Assembly: GCA_030447865.1 (NCBI GenBank)
Contig: JAUJOD010000001.1
Span: 1,040,909 to 1,104,908 of the forward strand
From: Nocardioidaceae bacterium
GTDB taxonomy: Bacteria; Actinomycetota; Actinomycetes; Propionibacteriales; Nocardioidaceae
DNA: 64,000 nucleotides
Direction: 5' to 3'
Shown here: positions 36,732-46,415 of the stretch, piece by piece
Position numbering within the stretch: position 1 is the stretch's first letter
Layout of the letters: every line of letters starts with the position of its first letter
Made by a program: the position numbers and the translations under genes
Notes under the pieces: model-generated
What the model saw: the letters and a program-made list of their open reading frames with translations, nothing else
Database searches by the model: none
Told to the model about the DNA's origin: nothing

Positions 36732-37984
36732 GCCCCACGTTCGAAGCGCTCCAAGTTCGCAACTTCCGCCTCTATTCGATGGGCGGTGTAGTCAGCAACA
36801 CCGGCACCTGGATGCAGCGGGTGGCCCAGGACTGGCTCGTCCTTGAGCTCACCCACTCGGGTACCGCCCTCGGCATTACGACGGGTCTACAGTTCCTGCC
36901 GTTCCTGCTCGTCACGCCGTACGCGGGTCTGGTCGCTGACCGCTTTCCCAAACGCCGGGTGCTCGCCTTCACCCAGCTCTCCATGGCCGTCACCGCCGGG
37001 CTGCTCGGCCTGCTCGCGGTCACCGGGGCAGTGCAGGTCTGGCACGTCTACGTCCTTGCGCTGCTGTTCGGCGCCGGTACGGCGTTCGACGCCCCGGCGC
37101 GCCAGTCCTTCGTCGTGGAGATGGTGGGCCGAGACTTCCTGCCGAACGCCGTCGGCCTCAGCTCGGCGTCGTTCAACGTCGGGCGCATCATCGGTCCGGC
37201 GCTCGCTGGCGTGCTGATCGCAGCGCTCGGGTCGGGGGTGGGCGCTACCGGTTGGGTCATCTTGCTCAACGCCGCGAGCTATCTCGCGGTGATCAACTCC
37301 CTGCGCGCCATGCGGGCCAGTGAGCTGGAGACCCCGGAGCCGATCGCTCGGGCCAAGGGTGCATTACGCGAGGGGGTTCGCTACGTCGCCGGGAAACCCG
37401 ACCTCATCTTTGTCTTTGTCGTTGCGTTCGCTGCGGGCACGTTCGGGCTGAACTTCCAGATGACAACGGCGTTGATGGCAACCGGTGAGTTCCACAAGGG
37501 CGCCAGCGAGTTCGGGCTGCTCGGGTCGGCCATGGCCGTCGGGTCCCTAGCCGGGGCGCTGTTGGCCGCTCGTCGAGGGCGACCACGCCGGCTCGTGCTG
37601 GTACTGGCCGCCGCGTCGTTCGCGCTCGCCGAGATCGTGGCCGGCCTGATGCCGACGTACTGGCTGTTCGCCGCCTGGCTGCCCGTCGTCGGGATCGCCG
37701 CCCTCACCATGCTGAACTCCCTGCAGACGACGGTGCAACTGACGGTCGACGCCGACATCCGCGGCCGGATCATGGCGCTGTACATGATGGTCTTCATGGG
37801 CGGCACCCCACTCGGGGCGCCCCTGATTGGCTGGGTTGGTGAGATGTTCGGTCCGAGGTGGACGCTGATCGGTGGGGGCGCGGCCACCTTGCTGGCCGTG
37901 ATCGGTGCGACGTGGTGGCTGGTGTCGACAGAGCACATCGACGTACGAGAGGTGTCGGTGAGCTCTGCCAAGGTGGCCACATGA
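36728..37984 (+). CDS. MFS efflux transporter (EntS-like)
   Basis: 418 aa from ATG at 36728, overlapping the MarR stop (ATGA). About 12 membrane segments are visible. Segments typical of the EntS/major-facilitator-3 class are LQVRNFRLYSMGGVVSNTGT at the start, VADRFPKRRVLA (motif A) and FDAPARQSFVVEMV. The class exports siderophores, drugs or small metabolites. Coupling to MarR suggests a drug or toxic-compound pump. The C-terminal 20 residues are hydrophilic. Confidence 0.9.
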   Translation: MSPTFEALQVRNFRLYSMGGVVSNTGTWMQRVAQDWLVLELTHSGTALGITTGLQFLPFLLVTPYAGLVADRFPKRRVLAFTQLSMAVTAGLLGLLAVTGAVQVWHVYVLALLFGAGTAFDAPARQSFVVEMVGRDFLPNAVGLSSASFNVGRIIGPALAGVLIAALGSGVGATGWVILLNAASYLAVINSLRAMRASELETPEPIARAKGALREGVRYVAGKPDLIFVFVVAFAAGTFGLNFQMTTALMATGEFHKGASEFGLLGSAMAVGSLAGALLAARRGRPRRLVLVLAAASFALAEIVAGLMPTYWLFAAWLPVVGIAALTMLNSLQTTVQLTVDADIRGRIMALYMMVFMGGTPLGAPLIGWVGEMFGPRWTLIGGGAATLLAVIGATWWLVSTEHIDVREVSVSSAKVAT

Positions 37985-38010
37985 TCAGGCTGAGCGGATA
38001 GCCTCGCCGG

Positions 38011-38106
38011 GTGCATCCGCGCTACCGCCGGCTGATCATCCCCGGCACCCTTCTCCTGCTGCTGGCCATCGTCGTGGTGACCGCCGTGTGGCGCGGTGGG
38101 TCATGA
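38011..38106 (+). CDS. 31-residue single-pass membrane peptide
   Basis: GTG at 38011 opens a 31-codon frame: a basic start (MHPRYRRL), one hydrophobic helix of ~18 residues (IIPGTLLLLLAIVVVTAV) and WRGGS. Its TGA (38104-38106) overlaps the ATG of the methyltransferase gene. The positive-inside layout predicts the N terminus in the cytoplasm. The hydrophobic composition and the coupled stop/start are unlikely by chance in this GC-rich DNA. The function is unknown. Confidence 0.65.
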   Translation: MHPRYRRLIIPGTLLLLLAIVVVTAVWRGGS

Positions 38107-39359
38107 GCACTACTGCGCGTGCCGAGCTCGCCGCTGTCCGAGGGGCGTTGCTCGACGACCAGGCGCTGGTGCGAGCGGTCGGTTCGGGGCGCCAGCGCAA
38201 CACCGTGGTGCCGTTCCGCCGGGTCGAGGTCCGCTACGTCGACCTGCGCGCGGGCCGCCAGCTGCAGGTGACGTCGTACGACGACACGTCGGCGCACACT
38301 CGCAACGTGCCGCTCGGTGAGCCGGCCCGGCAGGTGGTCGACGAGCTGTTGAGTCTGCCGTTCGCCAACTGGCACGTTACGACGACCAACGAGACGGTGC
38401 AGCTGCGGGTCACCAAGAAGGGCCGACCGCTGCTGCATCGCGGTGCTCCACCCGCTGCGGTCGAACCTGATCGCGCCCACGACCGCCCGAAGTCCCGCCG
38501 CCTCGACGAGCACGACGAGGTCTTCACCGTGCTCGGCCTTAGCACCGCTGACGGGCGGCTCAAGCCGAGCCGCACGGCGAAGTTCCGCCAAGTGCAAGAC
38601 TTCCTGGCTGCGCTCGATCCGTTGCTCGACGATGTCGTTGCGTTGGGTCCCGCTGACCGGCTAAGCCCTGAGCGCCCGCTGCGGGTGGTCGACCTCGGGT
38701 GCGGCAACGCCTACCTCACCTTCGCCGCAGTCCGCTACCTGAGCGCGGTGAAACAGCTCCCGGTCAGCGCGGTTGGGGTCGACGTCAAGAGCTCCGCGCG
38801 CTCCCGCAACCGTGAGCTCGCCGAGCAGCTCGAGCTGATCGACAGGATGCATTTCGTCGACAGCACGATCAGCGACACGGAGCTAGCCGATGCGCCCGAC
38901 CTGGTGATGGCCCTGCACGCCTGCGACACCGCCACCGACGAGGCGCTGGCCCGGGCGGTGCGGTGGCGGGCGCCGGTGATCGTTGCGGCCCCGTGCTGCC
39001 ACCACGACATCCAGCGCCAGCTGACCAGCGCCTCGACGCCCGAGCGCTACCGCCTCGTGACTCGCCATGGCATCCTGCGCGAGCGCTTAGCCGACGTCCT
39101 CACCGACGCGCTGCGGGCAGCGATCCTGCGTCTGGTGGGTTACCGCGTCGAGGTCATCGAATTCGTCGACCCCGAGCACACGCCCCGAAATGCGCTCATC
39201 CGGGCGGTGCGCACCGATGCCGCACCGTCACCAGCAACGGTGGCGGCATACAACGCGCTGGTCGAGGAATGGAGCGTCGCACCCGCGCTTGCCACGATGC
39301 TGGCCAATGACTACCCCGTCCTTGCCGCCAGCGGCCGGCGGCCTGTCGAGCACTCGTGA
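38103..39359 (+). CDS. SAM-dependent methyltransferase (METTL25/RRNAD-like domain)
   Basis: 418 aa from ATG at 38103. The N-terminal ~130 residues are a substrate-binding-like region (VPFRRVEVRYVDLRAGRQLQV). A class I methyltransferase follows, with motif I VVDLGCGNAYLTFAAVRYL at about residues 197-215. Later motifs are VMALHACDTATDEALA and VAAPCCHHDIQRQL, as in the METTL25/RRNAD group. The clustered cysteine and histidines (CCHH) may bind metal. The family is suspected to modify RNA or protein; no substrate is known here. It is coupled to the 31-residue membrane peptide. Confidence 0.85.
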   Translation: MSTTARAELAAVRGALLDDQALVRAVGSGRQRNTVVPFRRVEVRYVDLRAGRQLQVTSYDDTSAHTRNVPLGEPARQVVDELLSLPFANWHVTTTNETVQLRVTKKGRPLLHRGAPPAAVEPDRAHDRPKSRRLDEHDEVFTVLGLSTADGRLKPSRTAKFRQVQDFLAALDPLLDDVVALGPADRLSPERPLRVVDLGCGNAYLTFAAVRYLSAVKQLPVSAVGVDVKSSARSRNRELAEQLELIDRMHFVDSTISDTELADAPDLVMALHACDTATDEALARAVRWRAPVIVAAPCCHHDIQRQLTSASTPERYRLVTRHGILRERLADVLTDALRAAILRLVGYRVEVIEFVDPEHTPRNALIRAVRTDAAPSPATVAAYNALVEEWSVAPALATMLANDYPVLAASGRRPVEHS

Positions 39360-39375
39360 CTGGTGGTGCTGCTTG

Positions 39376-40422
39376 GTGAGAGTGGTGAGGCGCGCGTTCG
39401 CGGTTGTTGCCGCGACCCTGGTGACGGTGGCAGCCGCTGCAGGTTCTGCGTCGTACGCCGAACCCAACCGCGACGGGCACCGCGCTTTCACGATCCGGTC
39501 GCCCGAGATCACCGAGTCCAGCTCGCTCGCCGTCAGCACGACGCGCGACGGCCTCGTCTACACCGCCAACGACTCAAGCCACGCTGCGACCGTCTATGTG
39601 CTCGACAGCTCGACCGGCGCCGTCGTCGGGCGGACGTCGCTTTCGGGGGTTGAGCCGGTCGACATCGAGGCGATGGCCGCCGGAGCTGATGGGTCCCTTG
39701 TCGTCGCCGACATCGGCGACAACGACAGCGACCGCGGCTCTGTCACCGCCTACCGGCTCCAGCAGCCAGGGCGAGGCGGTCACGAGGTGAGGCCCGACAG
39801 ATTGAGGTTGACCTACGCCGACGGGCCGCGCGACGCCGAGGCGGTCCTGTACGACGCTGAAGTCGGCCGCATCTTCGTCGTCAGCAAGCAGACGTTCGCC
39901 GCGTCGATCTACGCGACACCGCAAGACGTGTTCGGCCGCGACCGCGCGGTACTTCGACCGGTGGCGGCAGCGCCCAGCGTCGTCACCGATGCAACGTTCC
40001 TGCCCGGCGGCACGTTGGCGGTGCTGCGCACCTACGTCGGCGCATTGCTCTACCGGTATCCCGGGTGGCAGGTGCTGAGAAGCGTCGAGCTGCCGTCGCA
40101 GCAGCAAGGGGAGTCAATCGCGGCGCCGCCGGGTGGGCGCGTTGTCTGGGTGGGCAGCGAAGGTCGCGGCTCCGATGTGCTGGCGGTCCGGCTCCCGCCG
40201 CTGCTGCCAGCGTCGCCGGTTCCGAAGATTCCTGACCCGCCGTCGCCTCCTGAACCGGCTGACGAGACGCCAGCTCGTGCCTCGCCGGAAGAGGAGGCGC
40301 CGAGGACAGCACGCGACGGCTGGGGAACCTGGGAAACTTTGTGGAGTGTCCTCGGTGTGGCGCTGGCCGTCGGCATCATCGGTGGCTGGCTCTTGCACCG
40401 GCGCGATGGCGCCAAGCGGTGA
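39376..40422 (+). CDS. Secreted beta-propeller-like protein with C-terminal membrane anchor
   Basis: 348 aa, with GTG at 39376 as the likely start (39382 and 39385 are alternatives). A signal peptide is clear: VRVVRRAFAVVAATLVTVAAAAGSASYA, read in pieces over residues 1-~27. The body has repeated blades with Asp motifs (VVADIGDNDSDRGSVTAYRL, EAVLYDAEVGRIFVVSK). A Pro/Glu linker (residues ~285-320) leads to a final helix (LWSVLGVALAVGIIGGWLL) and a basic tail. This layout suggests a cell-surface protein tethered to the membrane. No LPxTG motif is seen. The function is unknown. Confidence 0.75.
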   Translation: MRVVRRAFAVVAATLVTVAAAAGSASYAEPNRDGHRAFTIRSPEITESSSLAVSTTRDGLVYTANDSSHAATVYVLDSSTGAVVGRTSLSGVEPVDIEAMAAGADGSLVVADIGDNDSDRGSVTAYRLQQPGRGGHEVRPDRLRLTYADGPRDAEAVLYDAEVGRIFVVSKQTFAASIYATPQDVFGRDRAVLRPVAAAPSVVTDATFLPGGTLAVLRTYVGALLYRYPGWQVLRSVELPSQQQGESIAAPPGGRVVWVGSEGRGSDVLAVRLPPLLPASPVPKIPDPPSPPEPADETPARASPEEEAPRTARDGWGTWETLWSVLGVALAVGIIGGWLLHRRDGAKR

Positions 40423-40459
40423 GGAGGTCAACTGACCGCCGGAGCGCAGCTGCCAGTGG

Positions 40460-41581
<1,122 letters not shown>

Positions 41582-42685
41582 TCAGCTCGCCCATGAGGGG
41601 TCCCAGCCCTCGACCGTCGAGGGGTCGCGCGAGGGCGGACCGACGTACGACGCGGAGGGCCGGATCAGGCGGCCGGTCTTCTTCTGCTCAAGGATGTGGG
41701 CACTCCACCCGGCGGTGCGGGCACAGGTGAACATCGACGTGAACATCGGCGGCGGCACCGCGGCGTAGTCGAGAATGATGGCGGCCCAGAACTCGACGTT
41801 GGTCTCGAGCACCCGGTCGGGTTTGCGTGAGCGTAGTTCGGCGAGCGCGGCCTCCTCGAGCGCCTTCGCGACCTCGTAGCGCGGCGCCTTGAGCTCTTGA
41901 GCGGTACGGCGAAGCACCCGCGCGCGGGGATCCTCCGCCCGGTAGACGCGGTGCCCGAATCCCATCAGCCGTTCGTTCTTGTCGAGCAGCTCCTTCACGT
42001 ACGCCGTCGCGTCATCGCGGCGCTCGACCTCGTCGATCATGTGCAGCACACGCGCGGGCGCACCGCCATGCAACGGCCCCGACATGGCTCCGACCGCGGC
42101 CGACAAGCTGGCCGCCACGTCGGCGCCGGTGGAGGCGACGACCCTGGCCGTGAACGTCGAAGCGTTCATGCCGTGCTCAGCCGCGGAGGTCCAGTAGGCG
42201 TCGATGGCCTGCACGTGCGCGGGATCCGCCTCGCCACGCCAGCGGCGCATGAACCGCTCGGTGATCGTGCTCGACTGGTCGATCTCGCGCTCCGGGACCA
42301 TGGGGACGCCGATGCCGCGAGCCGCTTGGGCGACGTACGACAGCACCATCACCGCAGTGCGCGCGAGGTCGTCGCGAGCGTGACCCTCATCGATGTCGTA
42401 GAGCGGGCGCATCCCCCACGCCGGGGCGATCATCGCGATAGCGCTCTGCACGTCGACGCGGATGTCACCGGAATGAATCGGGATAGGAAACGGCTCCGCT
42501 GGCGGGAGTCCGGGGTCGAAGGCGCCGTCGACGAGCAGCCCCCAGACCTTGCTGAACGGGACTCGACCGACGAGGTCTTCGATGTCGACACCGCGGTAGC
42601 GCAGCGCCGACCCCTCCTTGTCGGGTTCGGCGATCTCGGTCTCGAAGGCGACGACGCCCTCGAGCCCGTGGTGGACCTCGACCAT
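41582..42685 (-). CDS. Citrate synthase 2 type protein (CitA)
   Basis: 367 aa. Type II-like citrate synthase signatures are ALRYRGVDIEDL, AEHGMNASTFTARV (catalytic His), GPLHGGAPARV and LMGFGHRVYRAEDPRA (second His). The third catalytic position, usually Asp, is in NVEFWAA, giving Glu. That wording is also usual in the actinobacterial CitA branch, so activity may be citrate or methylcitrate synthesis at modest rate. It sits directly upstream of serC. A degenerate 50-bp repeat pair lies upstream of its start. Confidence 0.88.
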   Translation of the reverse strand: MVEVHHGLEGVVAFETEIAEPDKEGSALRYRGVDIEDLVGRVPFSKVWGLLVDGAFDPGLPPAEPFPIPIHSGDIRVDVQSAIAMIAPAWGMRPLYDIDEGHARDDLARTAVMVLSYVAQAARGIGVPMVPEREIDQSSTITERFMRRWRGEADPAHVQAIDAYWTSAAEHGMNASTFTARVVASTGADVAASLSAAVGAMSGPLHGGAPARVLHMIDEVERRDDATAYVKELLDKNERLMGFGHRVYRAEDPRARVLRRTAQELKAPRYEVAKALEEAALAELRSRKPDRVLETNVEFWAAIILDYAAVPPPMFTSMFTCARTAGWSAHILEQKKTGRLIRPSASYVGPPSRDPSTVEGWDPSWAS

Positions 42686-42793
42686 GCTGGCTCCTTGTCC
42701 GTGGTTGACGCTGCGACCATTCTTCCCGAGCGGCTTCTTCGGACAAGAGGTGGCTTACCGACCGGCTTCCACCAACGCCTGCCGTACCTCCGT

Positions 42794-42876
42794 ACGTTTA
42801 CCCCGATACCGCAGCAGACGGTTAGCCAAGAGCTCTGGGACCGAACGTTTACCGCGATACCGCGGAAGATGGTTGG
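42794..42876. repeat. Two-unit relative of the 50-bp periodic repeat
   Basis: ACGTTTACCCCGATACCGC (42794) and ACGTTTACCGCGATACCGC (42845) are 51 bases apart. They resemble GTTTGCCGCGATAACGCGG in the 21850-22040 array. The core CCGCGATACCGCGG is nearly palindromic. The pair is intergenic, between the citrate-synthase start and the pdxH stop. Confidence 0.65.
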
Positions 42877-42923
42877 TGCCCGGAGACTGTTTGAGGCACG
42901 GCCCTCCGGATGGCAGTACGGCG

Positions 42924-43583
42924 TCAGGGCGCCAACCGCTGGGTCGCCCAGGCCATCTCGTCGACGCGCTCGAAGCAGATGCGGTCGTGCAGCCGACCGG
43001 GGCGACCCTGCCAGAACTCGATGAGGTGCGGACGGATCCGCAAGCCGCCCCAATGAGGAGGACGCGGGATGTGCTCGACGCCGGAGAAGCGGTCGCTTTC
43101 ATAGGCGAATCTTGCGTGCAGGAACTCGCGGTCCTCGACGGCGGCGGACTGTGGTGAGGCCCAGGCGCCGATCTGGGCGTTGCGCGGGCGGACCGCGAAG
43201 TAGGCGTCGGACTCAGCCTCGTCGACCCGGGCAGCCACCCCCTCTACCCGCACCTGACGCTCGAGCGGGTGCCAGGGGAACAGCAGCGCACACTCAGGGT
43301 TGGAGGCAAGGTCGGTCGCCTTGCGGGAGCCGTAGTTGGTGTAGAAGACAAAGCCTCGCGCGTCGACGCCCTTCAGTAGCACCATCCGAGACGACGGCGA
43401 ACTCTGCGGACTGACCGTTGACACCACCATGGCGTTCGGCTCGTGCAGACCCGCCTGGCCGGCGGCGACGAGCCACCCGAGGAACGCAGCGATGGGGTCC
43501 GGGCCAAGGTCGCTCGCGGTGAGCCCGCGGTCCTCGTACTCCCGCCGCCAGGCGGCCAAGTCGCGCGTCGGCTCCGACGTCAT
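42924..43583 (-). CDS. pdxH: Pyridoxamine 5'-phosphate oxidase
   Basis: 219 aa from ATG at 43583 (MTSEPTRDLAAWRREYEDRG); a GTG nine codons upstream lies in duplicated DNA and is less likely. It oxidises pyridoxine or pyridoxamine phosphate to pyridoxal phosphate with FMN. FMN/substrate segments are SSRMVLLKGVDARGFVFYTN, YGSRKATDLASNP, GAWASPQS and LRIRPHLIEFWQGRPGRLHDR. It is complete, but it is one half of a broken tandem duplication: a shrunken copy lies 1.1 kb upstream. Confidence 0.93.
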   Translation of the reverse strand: MTSEPTRDLAAWRREYEDRGLTASDLGPDPIAAFLGWLVAAGQAGLHEPNAMVVSTVSPQSSPSSRMVLLKGVDARGFVFYTNYGSRKATDLASNPECALLFPWHPLERQVRVEGVAARVDEAESDAYFAVRPRNAQIGAWASPQSAAVEDREFLHARFAYESDRFSGVEHIPRPPHWGGLRIRPHLIEFWQGRPGRLHDRICFERVDEMAWATQRLAP

Positions 43584-43606
43584 AAGTTCTGAATCTAGGT
43601 GATGCC

Positions 43607-43689
43607 TCACCGTCGGCGACGGATGACCAGCACGGCTGAGTCCAACCGCGGTAGCGGACGAAAGGCGGATCGCGGCACGGACATGACCC
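43607..43689 (-). pseudogene. 3' remnant of a second erm methyltransferase copy
   Basis: The last ~23 codons read VPRSAFRPLPRLDSAVLVIR and then RRR. That is nearly identical to the end of the intact erm gene, VPRTAFCPPPRLDSAVLVIR. Similarity stops near 43690; the sequence beyond is unrelated. The DNA from 43573 to about 43690 aligns with 44701 to about 44818, including the intergenic bases and the pdxH start codon. Confidence 0.8.
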
Positions 43690-43733
43690 TCCCTAAAGAA
43701 CTCGCTGAGCTAACAGTCCGGTTCCGCCCTCCC

Positions 43734-44111
43734 TTACGGCAGTGATTCGACGAAGTCCGACAGCGCGATGCCAAGGAGTCGGAGCCGCTGCTCCAGCGGC
43801 GTGAGCGGGTTGACGGCAAGGTCGCGTTCCTTACCGTGAGACAGCCGAGCCATCAACGCTGCGGGGGGGCCGAAATGGAAGTTGAGGACGGCGGACCGCG
43901 GATCGAAGTGTGCCCAGACCTCGTCCGCGCTGAGCGGGTCGCTGGGATCCACCTGAGCCATCGCAGCGTCATCGCTTGCTTCGTAGCCCACTGCCATGTC
44001 ATCGGGCATCTCGTAGTAGCCGATGACGGCGTAGCGCAGCTTCAGCATGTGCGGTGTGAGGTGCTCATCGACGAGGGCAAAGAACTCGTCGGGGTCCCGT
44101 GTTGCCACCAC
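43734..44111 (-). CDS. Hypothetical protein inside the erm-pdxH duplication
   Basis: 125 aa from GTG at 44111; GTG at 44108 is an alternative, with GCGAGG close by. It is acidic and soluble, with DPDEFFALVDEHLTPHMLKL, YEMPDDMAVGYEASDD and RLRLLGIALSDFVESLP. I do not recognise it. It lies between the erm remnant and the shrunken pdxH, so it either was carried in or is the remains of a longer gene. Composition and codon positions look native. Confidence 0.6.
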   Translation of the reverse strand: MVATRDPDEFFALVDEHLTPHMLKLRYAVIGYYEMPDDMAVGYEASDDAAMAQVDPSDPLSADEVWAHFDPRSAVLNFHFGPPAALMARLSHGKERDLAVNPLTPLEQRLRLLGIALSDFVESLP

Positions 44112-44414
44112 CTCGCATCACCCCCGTCGGCTGCGGCGTCCGTGCCCGCACTGTCCGGGCGAGTTTCGGCCAAGATCCTACCCCGAAGGCCGAACCCCGA
44201 CGCCGAATGCCAAACCCTGGCAATGGCACGACGGGTTGGCGACGTCGACGAACAAGCGGGCACTCTAACGTTGCTCAGGCAGATCGCGGCGGTCTTCACC
44301 CTCATGGCCAGTAACCCTTGGAGCGCTCGAACTTTACTTGAACAGCTGCCCCATGACCTGCTCCCGTTCATCCAGTGCAGACTCGCTCCGGCTGCTGCGA
44401 GCGCTTTTGTGGCC
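44112..44414. other. Non-coding spacer in the duplication
   Basis: No supported gene. Open frames here are short shadows on both strands. The last bases, up to about 44430, match the 3' flank of the intact pdxH (GCGCCCTGACG shared), so one breakpoint of the duplication lies at this edge. Confidence 0.5.
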
Positions 44415-44711
44415 CTACGCCGTCAGGGCGCCAGGCGCCCCGCCCAGGAACTCGATGATGTGCTCGACTCCGGAGAAGCGGTCGCTCTCGGCGGCGAACC
44501 GGGCGTGCAGAAACTCGCGGTCCTCGACGGCGTCTGACTGAGGCGACGCCCAGGCGCCGATCTGGGCGTTGCGCGGGCGGACCGCGAAGTAGGCGTCGGA
44601 CTCAGCCTCGTCGACCCGTGCAGCCACTCCTTCCACGCGTACCTGACGCTCAAAGGGGTGCCACGGGAACAGCAGCGCATACTCAGGGTTTGAGGCGAGG
44701 TCCGACGTCAT
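44415..44711 (-). pseudogene. Shrunken pdxH copy with internal deletions
   Basis: 98 codons against 219. It begins MTS like pdxH, then jumps straight to DLASNPEYALLFPWHPFERQ, losing ~84 codons. A second gap removes ~15 codons (GVEHI joined directly to IEFLGG). A third removes most of the 3' end, after which the frame shifts and reads GALTA and stop. The FMN-site N-terminal segments are gone, so it cannot be an active oxidase. Start codon and 3' flank are retained, which shows internal erosion rather than a truncated insertion. Confidence 0.85.
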
Positions 44712-44734
44712 AAGTTCTGAATCTAGGTGATGCC

Positions 44735-45313
44735 TCACCGTCGGCGGCGGATGACCAGAACGGCTGAGTCCAGCCGCGGTGGCGGACAGAACGCGGTTCG
44801 CGGTACGAACAGGCCTTGGTGCAGCTCGAAGTCGCGCATCCATCGGTTCGCGCCGGGTGCGCGGCCGTCGACGAAGCGTCGGACGACCCATCGCTGCAGG
44901 ACCAGATCCGCCGAACGCAGACGACTTCCCCGCGACAACAGCTGACGAAGCAGCGCGCTCGACACGGCGTACGGCGGGTTTGCGACAACTCGGTACGGTC
45001 GCTTGGGCAGGTGCAGTGTCGCGGCGTCGGCGGCCACGACCGTCACCGGCTGGTCGCCGAAGCGCTGACGCAGGATCCGCCTTCTGCCGGGGTGCAGCTC
45101 GACAGCGATCACCTGGGCGCCCGCGGCTACCAGATGGGCGGTGAGTGCGCCGTCGCCGGCACCGATGTCGAGCACCAGCTCGCCCGGTTGTACGGCGGCT
45201 GCGTCGACTATGCGCTCTGCCCAGCTGTCAGTGAGGCGGTGCCATCCCCAGAACTGCTGCGGCGGAGCCCGTTGCCCGGCGCTGTGCGCGGGCCGTCGTT
45301 TGCGGCCGGACAC
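44735..45313 (-). CDS. Erm-family 23S rRNA adenine-N6 methyltransferase
   Basis: 192 aa from GTG at 45313; earlier codons hit a stop. SAM motif I is LVLDIGAGDGALTAHLV, and IAVELHPGR and VVAADAATL follow. The catalytic motif IV is VVANPPYAVSSALLRQLL, and LVLQRWVVRRF is typical of Erm. Erm enzymes methylate A2058 of 23S rRNA and give macrolide-lincosamide-streptogramin B resistance. It is shorter than many (~250 aa), as in actinobacterial chromosomal types lacking the C-terminal extension. No leader peptide is obvious. It lies 1.1 kb from the biosynthetic genes but on the opposite strand. Confidence 0.88.
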   Translation of the reverse strand: MSGRKRRPAHSAGQRAPPQQFWGWHRLTDSWAERIVDAAAVQPGELVLDIGAGDGALTAHLVAAGAQVIAVELHPGRRRILRQRFGDQPVTVVAADAATLHLPKRPYRVVANPPYAVSSALLRQLLSRGSRLRSADLVLQRWVVRRFVDGRAPGANRWMRDFELHQGLFVPRTAFCPPPRLDSAVLVIRRRR

Positions 45314-45529
45314 GGCGGACCATCACCATGAAGCAAGACATGCGCCAACCCTATGAACGATGTCGATCAAGGCGCAATCGAGTTTGTACCCGCCTGGTGG
45401 GCTGGCCACCCGCGGTTTGTGGAGTATTCCCGGCACCTGGTGCCGGAAGGACGCCACAAACTGCCAGCCTGGTGGCGGCTCGGCCGGTGCCGGGTCTGCT
45501 GGCCCGGCCGGTCCGCTTAAGGTGACCGG

Positions 45530-46237
45530 GTGACCCTTGGTAACGACCCCGGGGCGGTCCAAAAGCAGTACGCCGACGAGTCGCGCCTCACGACTCGCAG
45601 CTCGGTCTGGCGGCCGGCGGTCGACGGCCGCTCTCCCCAAGACGTGGCGGCTGCCGCCATCGCCGCAGCGGATCCGGAGCGCCTGCTCGAAGTCGGCTGC
45701 GGCACCGGCGCGTTCGCCGAGCGCCTGACAGCTGAGAACCCGACGTGCTCGATCGTCGCCACCGACCAGAGCGCCCGCCTTGTTGAACTCACCGCAGCGC
45801 GTGGGGTCGATGCCCACGTCGCCGACGTCATGCACCTGCGGTTTCCCGATGCGAGCTTCGACATCGTGGTGGCGATGTGGATGCTGTACCACGTGCCGGA
45901 CCTCGACCGGGGGCTGGCAGAGGTACGCCGAGTGCTGCGGCCCGGCGGCACGTTCGTGGCCGCCACCAACGGCGACAACCACCTGGCTCAGCTCCTCGTC
46001 GACGCAGGCGGTCAGCCGTTGGTCACGCAGTTCAGCACCGAGAACGGCGCCGCAGCGCTGAGCCGCCACTTCGACGACGTACACCAGAGCGATCTGGCCA
46101 CCCTCGCCATGTTCCCCGACCACGCCAGTGCCTGCGCGTATCTGGCGACGTTCGACGAGTCACTAGCGGCCAACCTGCCGCCGTTCGATGGCCCTCGCGA
46201 GTACGCCGGCGCCACGTCGGTCTTCGTCGCCCGCTGA
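45530..46237 (+). CDS. Class I SAM-dependent methyltransferase
   Basis: 235 aa from GTG at 45530 behind AAGG. Motif I is LLEVGCGTGAFAERL, with SIVATDQSARLVELT, FDIVVAMWMLYHVPDL and EVRRVLRPGGTFVAATNG as the following motifs. It is a small-molecule-type (Methyltransf_11) enzyme. It lies upstream of the phosphopantetheinyl transferase and megasynthase in the same direction, with a 178-bp gap. It could tailor their product, but that is only positional. Confidence 0.85.
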   Translation: MTLGNDPGAVQKQYADESRLTTRSSVWRPAVDGRSPQDVAAAAIAAADPERLLEVGCGTGAFAERLTAENPTCSIVATDQSARLVELTAARGVDAHVADVMHLRFPDASFDIVVAMWMLYHVPDLDRGLAEVRRVLRPGGTFVAATNGDNHLAQLLVDAGGQPLVTQFSTENGAAALSRHFDDVHQSDLATLAMFPDHASACAYLATFDESLAANLPPFDGPREYAGATSVFVAR

Positions 46238-46415
46238 CCATCCGAAAGCCATGAGAGCCGTTCCGCCGAGAACCGCCATGTTCCTCGTGTAGCATCACGC
46301 GCACGTCGCGATGGAAGCGACCTGGGGTAGGCACCGCCCCCTTTGTCTCCGCCGTACGTGCGCATCTGTTCTCTGACTTTGTCGGCGGATTTCGGTCCCG
46401 ACGAATGGATGGCCA

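Noticed and set aside
43836-44537. 233-codon plus-strand frame through the erm-pdxH duplication
   Set aside because: It crosses the opposite strand of the 125-aa gene, the spacer and the pdxH relic, and reads as antisense of each in turn.
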